DNA of 64,000 nucleotides from Azospirillum sp. 412522 (GTDB taxonomy: Bacteria; Pseudomonadota; Alphaproteobacteria; Azospirillales; Azospirillaceae), in the NCBI RefSeq assembly GCF_019805165.1, contig NZ_RWIJ01000001.1:416081-480080 (forward strand), given 5' to 3'. Below the pieces are notes generated by a model. It searched no databases, was not told where the DNA came from, and saw only the letters and a program-made list of their open reading frames with translations. This document shows, one piece after another, positions 18,762-29,274 of this stretch. Made by a program: the position numbers and the translations under genes. The first letter of the stretch is position 1; each line of letters begins with the position of its first letter.

Positions 18762-19547
18762 ATGACCACGATCATTCCCGCCGCCGCCACGCTCGAGGGC
18801 AAGAAGGGGCTCGTCCTCGGCATCGCCAACGACCAGTCGATCGCCTGGGGCTGCGCCCGCGCCTTCCGCGCACTGGGTGCCGACCTCGCGGTCAGCTATT
18901 TGAACGACAAGGCCAAGAGGTTCGTCGAGCCGCTGGCCCAGCAGCTTGAAGCCGAGATCTTCGAACCGGTGGACGTCACCGGCGAGGGTGAGCTGAAGGC
19001 CATCTTCGACAAGATCGGCGAGAAGTGGGGCAAGCTCGACTTCGCGCTGCACAGCATCGCCTTCGCCCCGAAGGAGGATCTGCACGGCCGCGTCGTCGAT
19101 TGCTCGCGCGAAGGTTTCCAGCAGGCGATGGACGTTTCCTGCCATTCCTTCATCCGCATGGCCAGATATGCCGAGCCGCTGATGAAGGACGGCGGGTCGC
19201 TGTTCACCATGTCCTATTTCGGCGCCAACCGCGTCATCGACAATTACGGCGTCATGGGGCCGGTCAAGGCCGCGCTGGAGGCCAGCGTGCGCTATCTGGC
19301 GGCAGAGCTGGGTCCGAAGGGCATCCGCGTCCATGCCATTTCTCCGGGTCCGATCAAGACCCGCGCCGCTTCCGGCATCGCCCATTTCGACGAACTGATG
19401 AACAAGGCCGCCGAGCGTGCGCCTGAAGGCCGTCTGGTGACCATCGAGGAGGTCGGCTACACCACCGCCTTCCTCGCCACCGACGGAGCCAAGGGCATCA
19501 CCGGCGACACCACCTATGTCGATTGCGGCTATTCCATTGTCGGCTGA
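18762..19547 (+). CDS. fabI: enoyl-ACP reductase (NADH), FabI type
   Basis: A 261-residue FabI, which reduces trans-2-enoyl-ACP in the last step of each fatty-acid elongation cycle in the cytosol. KKGLVLGIANDQSIAWGCARAF holds the atypical FabI cofactor motif. The catalytic pair is Tyr162 and Lys169 (NYGVMGPVKAALEASVRYLA), with the Tyr-x6-Lys spacing that separates FabI from ordinary SDRs. ISPGPIKTRAASGI follows. The start at 18762 has AGGA nine bases upstream; in-frame ATGs at 18705 and 18585 would add an unsupported N-terminus. It is triclosan/isoniazid-target type. An FNR-type box lies upstream. Confidence 0.95.
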   Translation: MTTIIPAAATLEGKKGLVLGIANDQSIAWGCARAFRALGADLAVSYLNDKAKRFVEPLAQQLEAEIFEPVDVTGEGELKAIFDKIGEKWGKLDFALHSIAFAPKEDLHGRVVDCSREGFQQAMDVSCHSFIRMARYAEPLMKDGGSLFTMSYFGANRVIDNYGVMGPVKAALEASVRYLAAELGPKGIRVHAISPGPIKTRAASGIAHFDELMNKAAERAPEGRLVTIEEVGYTTAFLATDGAKGITGDTTYVDCGYSIVG

Positions 19548-19580
19548 ACGGCTGACCTCGACTGGCTTTTAAGCGCGGGT

Positions 19581-19608
19581 GGGGCGGGTGCGGCGACGCA
19601 TCCGCCCC
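19581..19608 (+). terminator. hairpin downstream of fabI
   Basis: GGGGCGGGTGCG, loop GCGA, CGCATCCGCCCC: a 12-bp stem with one G-T pair and a GNRA-type loop, 34 bp after the fabI stop. No T-tract follows, so it could be a Rho-assisted terminator or an mRNA-stabilising hairpin. Confidence 0.55.
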
Positions 19609-19736
19609 AGTCCGTTCCGACCTGCCTCCTCCGGGTGCGTCATATTGCCGTGTGACGCCGCCGGCGGTTTTGCCGCAATGGTAACACCAGCCATAATCCG
19701 GACCAGCGGGGAGCCGGCAAGGGGGGCGGCAAGGTC

Positions 19737-20147
19737 ATGGGCGCCATCACATGGCGACGGCAGTTGAGCGTCGGGCAGCCGGCCATCGACGACGATCACA
19801 AACACCTGATCGAGTATCTGAACGAACTCGACGCCGCGCTGGCCGCTTCGCGGTTCCAGCCGGTCCGCGTCGCCAAGATTCTGGTCAAGCTGCTGGAATA
19901 CACCAAGGAGCATTTCGCCCGGGAAGAGCGGATCATGCAGATCGTGCGTTATCCGCAATTCGAGGAGCATGTCGCCATGCACCGGGAGGCGGTGCGGAAG
20001 GTCAGCGAGCTGTCCAACCGCTTCTCTATCGAACCGACCCACGAGAACGCCGAGAAACTCTATAAATTCACCGCGGACTGGCTGGTCCGCCACATCATCC
20101 TGGTGGACACGCAGCTGACGCCCTATGTGCGCGGCGTATGGGCGTGA
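19737..20147 (+). CDS. bacteriohemerythrin
   Basis: A 136-residue single-domain hemerythrin that binds oxygen at a non-heme di-iron site, for storage, delivery or sensing. All seven ligands are at canonical spacing: His21 (IDDDH), His59 and Glu63 (EHFAREE), His78 and His82 (HVAMH), His119 and Asp124 (HIILVD). There is no signal peptide. It ends 11 bp before the convergent serB gene. A second, more divergent hemerythrin gene lies near 38.1 kb. Confidence 0.93.
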   Translation: MGAITWRRQLSVGQPAIDDDHKHLIEYLNELDAALAASRFQPVRVAKILVKLLEYTKEHFAREERIMQIVRYPQFEEHVAMHREAVRKVSELSNRFSIEPTHENAEKLYKFTADWLVRHIILVDTQLTPYVRGVWA

Positions 20148-20157
20148 AGACGGCCTG

Positions 20158-21051
20158 TTACCCCACGAACTCCGCCGCCCGGTAACCCTGGGCGTAGAGC
20201 AGGGCGGTCAGGTCGCCATGATCGACGCGGGCGCGCGCCTCGGCGGCGACCACCGCCTTGGCATGGAAGGCGACACCCAGCCCGGCGGCCAGCAGCATCG
20301 GCAGGTCGTTGGCGCCGTCGCCGACGGCCATGGTCTCGGCCACCGGCACGCGGTGCTCGCCGGCATAGGCCATCAGCGCCTCCAGCTTGCTGTCCTTGTC
20401 CAGGATCGGCTCGATCACCTTGCCGGTCATCACGCCATCGACCACCTCCAGCTCGTTGCCGCGGTCGTCGTCGAAGCCGATCCAGCTGCGCACCCGGCCG
20501 GTGAAACAGCGGAAGCCGCCCGACACCAGGACGCAGATGGCGCCGTTGGCGCGCATGGTGCCGACCAGTTGGGCGGCACCCGGCATGAGGGTGGCCCGCT
20601 GCCACACCTCGTCGATCACCGTTTCCTCAAGGCCCTTCAGCAGGGCGACCCGCTCGCGCACCGCCTCCTTGAAGTCGATCTCGCCATTCATGGCGCGGGC
20701 GGTGATGGCGGCGATGTGGTCCTTCAGCCCGACATAGTCGCCAAGCTCGTCCAGCATCTCCTGCTCGATGATCGTCGATTCCATGTCGGCGATCAGCAGC
20801 CGCTTGCGCCGCGTTGCCGCCGGCTGGGCGATGATGTCCAACGCCACGCCACTCAGGGCATGGCGAATCGCCGCCTCCGCCTGTTCCGGCGCGAGGTTGC
20901 CGAAAGGCAGGTCGCAGGCGGTGCCCGGCGCCAGCCAGTCCGGTGCCCCGGCATCGGCACCCAGCCCGACCAGCGCCGCCTTGGCGTTCTGGACGGCGCT
21001 CTCGTCGAGCACGGCGGTGCGGGGGGCGATCAGCGTGGCAACGGCGTTCAT
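20158..21051 (-). CDS. serB: phosphoserine phosphatase
   Basis: A 297-residue HAD-superfamily SerB that dephosphorylates L-phosphoserine, the last step of serine synthesis. Motif I reads RLLIADMESTIIE with nucleophile Asp89; the second acidic position is Glu91 rather than the usual Asp. LVSGGF is motif II, the motif III Lys is in GKVIEPILDKDSK, and VGDGANDLPML is motif IV. The N-terminal 80 residues correspond to the ACT-like domain of long SerB proteins. Start 21051 (MNAVATLIAPR) was chosen because upstream in-frame sequence runs into the intergenic repeat. It is divergent from miaA. Confidence 0.93.
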   Translation of the reverse strand: MNAVATLIAPRTAVLDESAVQNAKAALVGLGADAGAPDWLAPGTACDLPFGNLAPEQAEAAIRHALSGVALDIIAQPAATRRKRLLIADMESTIIEQEMLDELGDYVGLKDHIAAITARAMNGEIDFKEAVRERVALLKGLEETVIDEVWQRATLMPGAAQLVGTMRANGAICVLVSGGFRCFTGRVRSWIGFDDDRGNELEVVDGVMTGKVIEPILDKDSKLEALMAYAGEHRVPVAETMAVGDGANDLPMLLAAGLGVAFHAKAVVAAEARARVDHGDLTALLYAQGYRAAEFVG

Positions 21052-21208
21052 CGGCAGGTATCCCGAGGAAAAGAGGGCCTTTGCGCGCTGCCTACCACAG
21101 GCGCGGAGCCGGGTCCAACGAAGCTTCGGCGTCAATGCATCGATGGGTGTTGCAATGCGGGCATCGGGACGCCATGGAAGGGGGATGGAACAGCCCGAGC
21201 AGCATGAA

Positions 21209-21331
21209 TCCCCTCTTCCCCCCGGGGAGAGGGTTAGGGTGAGGGGGGGCATCGCGTGCCTGCCCGAGAATCCTCTCCGCGTCACCCCCTCACCCCGACC
21301 CACTCCCCGGGGGGGAGAGGGGGACTTGAGT
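21209..21331. repeat. inverted pair of GC-rich CCCTCTCC/GGGTGAGGG elements
   Basis: Two related GC-rich elements lie in opposite orientation. The left one reads CCCCTCTTCCCC followed by GGGGAGAGGG and TTAGGGTGAGGGGGG. The right one reads CCCCCTCACCCCGACCC followed by ACTCCCCGGGGGGGAGAGGGGG. Each has its own small hairpin and together they can form a long stem with a loop of about 30 bp. They fill the serB-miaA divergent spacer. Similar TTAGGGTGAGGG/CCCTCTCC modules are familiar as dispersed REP-like repeats in proteobacterial genomes. Confidence 0.7.
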
Positions 21332-21342
21332 GGGGGGGGGCC

Positions 21343-22338
21343 ATGATGCCCGGACCGACAGATGTCATCGTCATCGGCGGCCCGACCGCATCGGGCAAGT
21401 CAGGGCTGGCGCTTGCCATTGCCGAGGCTTTCGGCGGCACTGTCATCAATGCCGACAGCATGCAGCTCTATGCCGACCTCGATGTGCTGACCGCCCGGCC
21501 GCCGGCCGAGGATCTGGCGCGGGCGCCCCACCGCCTCTATGGCGTGCTGCCGGCGGCGGAACGCGGCTCGGCGGCGCGCTGGCGCGAGATGGCGCTGGCG
21601 GAAATCGCAACGGCCAAGGCCGAGGGCCAACTGCCCGTGGTGGTCGGCGGTACCGGCCTTTATCTGCGTGCCCTGATGCAGGGGTTGAGCGACGTGCCGC
21701 CGATCCCGGACGAGGTGCGCGCCGCCGCACATTCCCGCCTTACGGCGGTCGGCGGCGAGGTGTTCCGCGCCGAACTGGTCGCCCGCGACCCGGCATCGGC
21801 CAAGCTGAACCCCGGCGACACCACCCGGCTGACCCGCGCGTGGGAAGTGCTGGAGGCCACCGGTCATCCGCTGTCCCACTGGCAGAGCCGAACCGCCCAG
21901 GGCGCGCCGGCCGATCTGCGCTTCACCATTCTGGTGCTCGATCCGCCGCGGGCGGACCTCTACGCTCAGTGCGACAGGCGCTTCGGCCTGATGATGGGGC
22001 AGGGGGCACTGGAGGAGGTGCGGCAATTGGACGCGTTGGCCCAGGAGCAACGTCTGGCTCCCGACCTGCCGGTTCTGAAAGCGCTGGGCGTGCCCGAGTT
22101 GCGCCGCGTCCTGCATGGCGAGATCGCCTTGAACGAGGCCATCGCGCTGGCCCAGCAATCGACCCGCCGCTATGCCAAACGGCAGGTCACGTGGTTCCGG
22201 CATCAGATTGTTGGAAAAACGCCCGATATGCTGGTAAGTCATACAGGACAGCATAGCTGCCATACCATCGATCTGCCTTGTTCCTCTGCGGTACGAAATG
22301 CAATGCTCGACCGCCTGAGAACGATACTAAATTACTGA
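21343..22338 (+). CDS. miaA: tRNA dimethylallyltransferase
   Basis: A 331-residue MiaA, which prenylates A37 of tRNAs that read codons starting with U. The P-loop is IGGPTASGKSGLALAIAE, followed by NADSMQLYADLDVLTARP, VVGGTGLYLRALMQGL and the C-terminal tRNA-binding segments QQSTRRYAKRQVTWFRHQ. Start 21343 (MMPGPTD) or 21346 fits the family; upstream sequence is the GC-rich repeat. The C-terminal 35 residues (after GKTPDML) have a less typical composition and lower GC than the body. An aminotransferase follows 17 bp later. Confidence 0.95.
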   Translation: MMPGPTDVIVIGGPTASGKSGLALAIAEAFGGTVINADSMQLYADLDVLTARPPAEDLARAPHRLYGVLPAAERGSAARWREMALAEIATAKAEGQLPVVVGGTGLYLRALMQGLSDVPPIPDEVRAAAHSRLTAVGGEVFRAELVARDPASAKLNPGDTTRLTRAWEVLEATGHPLSHWQSRTAQGAPADLRFTILVLDPPRADLYAQCDRRFGLMMGQGALEEVRQLDALAQEQRLAPDLPVLKALGVPELRRVLHGEIALNEAIALAQQSTRRYAKRQVTWFRHQIVGKTPDMLVSHTGQHSCHTIDLPCSSAVRNAMLDRLRTILNY

Positions 22339-22355
22339 TCCGAAGGAGAAGCACC

Positions 22356-23567
22356 GTGTCGGTTGATTGGGGTCATGTGTTCGCGGGCCGCGTGGGCGGC
22401 ATGACGGCGTCCGAAATCCGGGAACTGCTGAAGCTGATCGACCGTCCGGAGATCATCTCCTTCGCCGGCGGCATTCCCGACCCGGACCTGTTCCCCAGCT
22501 CCGCCATCGCGCGGTCCTACGAGAAGATCTTCCAGTCCAACGCCGGTGCCGGCGCCGCTCTGCAATACTCCATCACCGAAGGCTACACGCCGCTGCGGGA
22601 GTGGATCTGCGACTACATGGGCGGCAAGGGCGTCAACGTCGGCCTGGACGGCGTTCTCATCACCAACGGTTCGCAGCAGGTGCTGGAGTTCGTCGGCAAG
22701 CTGCTGATCGGCCCCGGCGACAAGATCGTGGTGACCCGCCCGACCTATCTCGGCGCGCTCCAGGCCTTCTCGCCCTACGAGCCGACCTATCTCTCGATCC
22801 CGATGGACGAGGAAGGGCCGGAGATGGCGGCGCTGACCGAGGCGCTGGCGCAGAAGCCGAAGTTCTTCTACCTCGTTCCCGACTTTCAGAACCCCAACGG
22901 CACCACGGTGACGCTGGCGCGCCGCCACGCCATCCTCGATGCCTGCGAGGCGGCCGGCGTGCCGGTGATCGAGGACACCGCCTATTGCGAGCTCCGCTAT
23001 GACGGCGAGCATCTGCCGCTGCTGGCGGCGCTGGATTGCGAGCGCAACGGCGGCAAGCTGACCAACGTCATCTTCGGCGGCACCTTCTCCAAGACGATGG
23101 TGCCGGCGATGCGCGTCGGCTGGGTCAATGCCGCGCCCGAGGTGGTGAACCGGCTGGTGCTGATGAAGCAGGCCGCCGACCTGCACGCCAGCACGATCAA
23201 CCAGATCGTCATGCACGACGTCGTCTCGCAGATCTTCGACAGCCACATCAAGCTGCTGCGCACCCAGTACAAGGAGCGCCGCGACGCCATGCTGGCGGCG
23301 CTGGAGGAATACGCCCCGCCGGGCGTCACCTGGACCAAGCCGGAAGGCGGCCTGTTCGTCTGGATCGAAGCGCCGGAGGGTGTCGACGGCACCGAGCTGC
23401 TGGCCCGCGCCATCAAGGAGGCCAACGTCGCCTTCGTGCCCGGTTCGGCTTTCCACGCCGACCGGTCGGGCAAGAACACGCTGCGCCTCGCCTTCTCCGT
23501 CACCAAGCCGGCGCAGATCCGCGAGGGCATCCGCCGCCTGTGCGGGCTGTTGAAGTCCGCTGCCTGA
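22356..23567 (+). CDS. PLP-dependent aminotransferase (class I/II, LysN/MocR-type fold)
   Basis: A 403-residue fold-type I aminotransferase. FAGGIPDPDLFPSS near residue 35, the SITEGYTPLREWI cofactor segment, ITNGSQQVLEFVGKLL, DFQNPNGTTVT and the Schiff-base lysine in GGTFSKTMVPAMRVGW are typical of the 2-aminoadipate/multi-substrate aminotransferase group. The start is GTG at 22356 after GGAG with eight-base spacing; the longer ATG form overlaps miaA and lacks family sequence. It lies just upstream of ilvBN, so branched-chain or aromatic amino donors are plausible. The substrate is not determined by sequence alone. Confidence 0.88.
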   Translation: MSVDWGHVFAGRVGGMTASEIRELLKLIDRPEIISFAGGIPDPDLFPSSAIARSYEKIFQSNAGAGAALQYSITEGYTPLREWICDYMGGKGVNVGLDGVLITNGSQQVLEFVGKLLIGPGDKIVVTRPTYLGALQAFSPYEPTYLSIPMDEEGPEMAALTEALAQKPKFFYLVPDFQNPNGTTVTLARRHAILDACEAAGVPVIEDTAYCELRYDGEHLPLLAALDCERNGGKLTNVIFGGTFSKTMVPAMRVGWVNAAPEVVNRLVLMKQAADLHASTINQIVMHDVVSQIFDSHIKLLRTQYKERRDAMLAALEEYAPPGVTWTKPEGGLFVWIEAPEGVDGTELLARAIKEANVAFVPGSAFHADRSGKNTLRLAFSVTKPAQIREGIRRLCGLLKSAA

Positions 23568-23895
23568 CGGCTTCGTCTTTTCATCGTCGCCTCTTCGGAA
23601 CGGCGGCCGCGCTCCGGTGCGGCCGCCGTTTCCGTATCGGGGGGAGCCAAGCGGCGCAGAGCCTATGTTGCAAAGCCAATGCGCAACATTTGGAAAAACT
23701 GCGGCAAAAAAACTTTGCGAACATTCGCAAAATGGGTTGACCTGCGACCGGGGTTTTGACTAATTTGCCGCTCCCGGCCTCAGCCATCGGGGCTAAGCCG
23801 TTGTTCCGGCGGCATAGCCTGGCAGCCTCGGCCGGTGACAAGTCCAAGGAACCGGGCGCCTTAGAGGAGGCGCCCACATGAGAAGGTCGTGAGCG
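23568..23895 (+). promoter_or_regulatory. 328-bp ilvB upstream region with operator-like palindrome and leader hairpin
   Basis: After the aminotransferase terminator this region holds a perfect inverted repeat at 23714-23731 (TTTGCGAA, CA, TTCGCAAA). A TTGACC -35 follows at 23737-23742 with a weak ACTAAT -10 sixteen bases on. A GC hairpin at 23854-23875 (GGGCGCCT, loop TAGAGG, AGGCGCCC) lies just before the AGAAGG site. The palindrome next to the -35 is placed as expected for an activator or repressor. I saw no leader peptide rich in Leu, Val or Ile codons, so classical attenuation is not supported. Confidence 0.5.
23599..23632 (+). terminator. strong 12-bp-stem hairpin after the aminotransferase
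   Basis: AACGGCGGCCGC, loop GCTCCGGT, GCGGCCGCCGTT, followed by TCCG. The stem is perfect and sits 32 bp past the stop codon. It separates the aminotransferase from the ilvB promoter region. Confidence 0.7.
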
Positions 23896-25659
<1,764 letters not shown>

Positions 25660-25695
25660 TCGGCTGACGACGAACGAACAGGAGGGACGGGTCTC

Positions 25696-26202
25696 ATGGA
25701 AAACGTGATCGAAAAGCACACCATCGCGGTGCTGGTGGACAATGAGCCGGGCGTGCTCGCCCGCGTCATCGGGCTGTTCTCCGGCCGCGGCTACAACATC
25801 GAGAGCCTGACGGTGGCGGAGGTGAACAACGCCGACCATCTGTCGCGTATCACCCTGGTCACCTCCGGCACCCGGATGATCATCGAGCAGATCAAGGCGC
25901 AGCTGAGCCGGCTGGTTCCGGTCCACCGCGTCCACGACCTGACCGACGAGGGGCCGGCGGTGGAGCGTGAACTGGCGCTGGTCAAGGTGGCCGGCACCGG
26001 CGACAAGCGGATCGAGGCGCTGCGCCTCGCCGACATCTTCAAGGCCAAGGTGGTGGACGCCACCCTGACCAGCTTCGTCTTCGAGCTGACCGGCACCACC
26101 GAGCAGGTCGACGACTTCGTCGGTCTTATGGGTCAGCTCGGCCTCGTGGAAGCCAGCCGCACCGGTGTCGTCGCCATGTCGAAGGGGCCGGCGGCGTTCT
26201 AA
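25696..26202 (+). CDS. ilvN: acetolactate synthase, small regulatory subunit
   Basis: A 168-residue regulatory subunit that binds valine and gives feedback inhibition of IlvB. The N-terminal ACT domain is HTIAVLVDNEPGVLARVIGLFSGRGYNIESLTV; the C-terminal half (ERELALVKV ... VVDATLTSFVFELTGT) is the standard activation domain. It begins with GGAGGGACGGGTCTC ATG and is co-transcribed with ilvB. Confidence 0.96.
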   Translation: MENVIEKHTIAVLVDNEPGVLARVIGLFSGRGYNIESLTVAEVNNADHLSRITLVTSGTRMIIEQIKAQLSRLVPVHRVHDLTDEGPAVERELALVKVAGTGDKRIEALRLADIFKAKVVDATLTSFVFELTGTTEQVDDFVGLMGQLGLVEASRTGVVAMSKGPAAF

Positions 26203-26303
26203 CAGCTTGCCCAAAACAGCCTTTGGGTATTCTGCGCAAGATTGGGGCGGCAAAAACGCAAGGAAGCTTTGCAGTTTGCCGTTCCGTCGAGCGATTGTTT
26301 CTC

Positions 26304-27409
<1,106 letters not shown>

Positions 27410-27436
27410 TCGGGCGAAAGCCTTTTGGTTTGCTGG

Positions 27437-27465
27437 AAAGCGCGTCCCTTCGGGGGCGCGCTTTT
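27437..27465 (+). terminator. intrinsic terminator after ilvC with TTCG tetraloop
   Basis: AAAGCGCGTCCC, loop TTCG, GGGGCGCGCTTT then T: a 12-bp stem with one G-T pair capped by the very stable UUCG loop, 27 bp after the ilvC stop. It overlaps the stop of the convergent ArsR-family gene and could serve both. Confidence 0.85.
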
Positions 27466-28196
27466 CATTTGGGGGCAAGCTGCTCCGGGGTGATGCCGAA
27501 CACCGTCGCGAACCCCTTGCTGCCAACCTCGGTGATCGCCACGGCGCGGCTGTCGGGGACGCGGACAATCCAGCCGCGCTCCAGCGAACAGGTCAGCAAG
27601 GCCGCGCCCAGCCGCCCGGCCAGATGGAAGCGCCGTTCGCTCCAGTCCAGACAGACCCGGCAGAGCGGCCTGCGCTGTTCACCGGTCTCGGGGATTGCGA
27701 GACCAAGGCCGCCCAGGAAATCGCGACCGTCCTTCGTCACCTGGGCGCTGCCGTCGTCGAGGATCACGAATCCACGCTCGTTCAGCCTGTCGGCCAGTCT
27801 CGTGCCGAGCCGTCCGGCGAGATGGTCGTAGCAGGTGCGGGCGGTCCGCATTGCCTCGTCCTTCGGGCCGGGCGGACGGTGGCGCCGGGGGCCGGCTGCC
27901 GCGACGGCCATCAGGCTTTCCATGGCCTGGGCGATGTCGGGGGAGGCCAGCCGATAGTAGCGGTGCCGGCCCTGCCGCTCCACCGCCAGCAATCCGGCCT
28001 CGCTCAGTTTGGCAAGGTGGCCGCTGGTGGTCGGCGCTCCGACGCCGGCATGCCAGGACAATTCGCCGGCGGTCAGCGCCTGTCCACCCATCAAGGCGGA
28101 GAGGATGTTCGCCCGCGCCGGATCGCCAATCAGCGCGGCGATGGTGGCGATGCCGTTGGCGGAGGCGATGGGGAAGGGTGCGCTGGTCATGCCCAT
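27465..28196 (-). CDS. ArsR-family winged-helix transcriptional regulator
   Basis: A 243-residue regulator with an N-terminal ArsR-type winged helix (IAALIGDPARANILSALMGGQALTAGELSWHAGVGAPTTSGHLAKLSEAGLLAVERQGRHRYYRLA as its core, residues about 18-85) and a C-terminal extension of about 150 residues. The ArsR metal box is not evident. The C-terminal half has CLDWSERRFHLAGRLGAALL, seen in the larger ArsR-like group that controls adjacent transporters. It is divergent from the EamA gene across 129 bp, so local regulation of that exporter is likely. Starts at 28196 or 28190 are equally possible. Confidence 0.85.
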   Translation of the reverse strand: MGMTSAPFPIASANGIATIAALIGDPARANILSALMGGQALTAGELSWHAGVGAPTTSGHLAKLSEAGLLAVERQGRHRYYRLASPDIAQAMESLMAVAAAGPRRHRPPGPKDEAMRTARTCYDHLAGRLGTRLADRLNERGFVILDDGSAQVTKDGRDFLGGLGLAIPETGEQRRPLCRVCLDWSERRFHLAGRLGAALLTCSLERGWIVRVPDSRAVAITEVGSKGFATVFGITPEQLAPK

Positions 28197-28325
28197 CAGT
28201 TTAAGCCGCTTCGCCGGACCCGTCAGCCGCCGACGCTTCGTCCGCGGCCGAAGCGTTCGCCGCGGTCATCCAGGGGGCGGACTGGCATGGTGGGCCGCCT
28301 TGCAAGACCGTTGGAGCCATCCATC

Positions 28326-29261
28326 ATGACCATCCTTCCCGTTTCCGATACGCCCGCCCCCGATGCACCCACTTGTCGGTCGGACTTGCGTGTCGAGCTT
28401 CCCTTGCTGCTGGCTCTTGCGACCTTGTGGGGCGCGTCCTACAGCTTCATCCGGATCGGCGTGGAGACGATTCCGCCGCTGACCTTCATCGCCGGCCGGA
28501 CCCTGATCGCCGGGGGTATCCTGCTGGCGGTCATCCGCTGGCGTGGCTTGTCCCTGCCGCGCGAGGGGGCGGTATGGAAGCGATTCCTCGTGCAGGCCTG
28601 CCTGAACAGCGTTTTCCCCTTCACCCTGATCGCCTGGGCGGAGCGCACGGTCGACGCCGGGACCGCCGCGATCCTCAACGCGACGACGCCTATCTTCGCC
28701 TTTCTCCTCACGCTCCTGCTGACCCGGCACGAAGCCGTGGGCTGGCGGAAGGCGGTCGGCGTGCTCGCCGGTCTCGGCGGGACAATGCTGGTCATCGGGA
28801 CGGGAGCGGTCGATGGCCTCGGCCGCGACCTGCTGGCGCAAGGAGCCATTGTCCTCGCGACCGTCTGCTATGCCGGGGCGGCCATCTTCGGCCGTGCGTT
28901 CAAGGGGCTGGATCCGATCATGCCGGCCGCCGGGTCGCTGCTGTGCGGGGCCGCGGCGCTGCTGCCGGTCAGTCTGGCGGTCGATCGGCCCTGGACCCTG
29001 TCGCCGTCGCCGGGTTCGCTGCTGGCGCTTGCCGCTCTCTCGGTCTTCTCGACCGCGCTGGCCTTCGTCCTGTATTTCCGGCTCGTCCACACCATCGGAT
29101 CGGTTCCGACGACCGCACAGGCCTATCTGCGGGTGCCGATCGGGGTCGGAATTGGCGCGCTGATGCTGGGCGAGACGCTGGAGCCGACCATGCTTGCCGG
29201 CTGTGCGGCAGTCGTGCTGGGGGTGGCGGCGATGACTGTCCCGGCCCGTTCCCGATCTTGA
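28326..29261 (+). CDS. EamA-family (DMT superfamily) transporter
   Basis: A 311-residue inner-membrane protein with ten predicted helices in two EamA repeats. The first begins LPLLLALATLWGASYSFIRIGVETIPP and the second near VLATVCYAGAAIFGRAFKGLD. The SYSFIRIG and LGETLEP segments are typical of the drug/metabolite exporter superfamily. The start at 28326 has GGAG nine bases upstream; longer ORF extensions run into the divergent promoter. Its regulator candidate is the divergent ArsR-type gene. Export of an amino acid or metabolite is likely but not specified. Confidence 0.9.
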   Translation: MTILPVSDTPAPDAPTCRSDLRVELPLLLALATLWGASYSFIRIGVETIPPLTFIAGRTLIAGGILLAVIRWRGLSLPREGAVWKRFLVQACLNSVFPFTLIAWAERTVDAGTAAILNATTPIFAFLLTLLLTRHEAVGWRKAVGVLAGLGGTMLVIGTGAVDGLGRDLLAQGAIVLATVCYAGAAIFGRAFKGLDPIMPAAGSLLCGAAALLPVSLAVDRPWTLSPSPGSLLALAALSVFSTALAFVLYFRLVHTIGSVPTTAQAYLRVPIGVGIGALMLGETLEPTMLAGCAAVVLGVAAMTVPARSRS

Positions 29262-29274
29262 CCCGACCTGGCCT

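Noticed and set aside
21256..21342. N-terminal extension of miaA from a GTG at 21256
   Set aside because: The added residues come from the GC-rich repeat and lack MiaA character; the P-loop lies right after the ATG at 21343.
23665..23763. Possible 32-codon leader peptide upstream of ilvB (starts MLQSQCATFGK)
   Set aside because: It has only two Leu codons besides the start region and no run of Leu, Val or Ile codons, and no terminator/antiterminator pair follows, so it does not look like an attenuator peptide.
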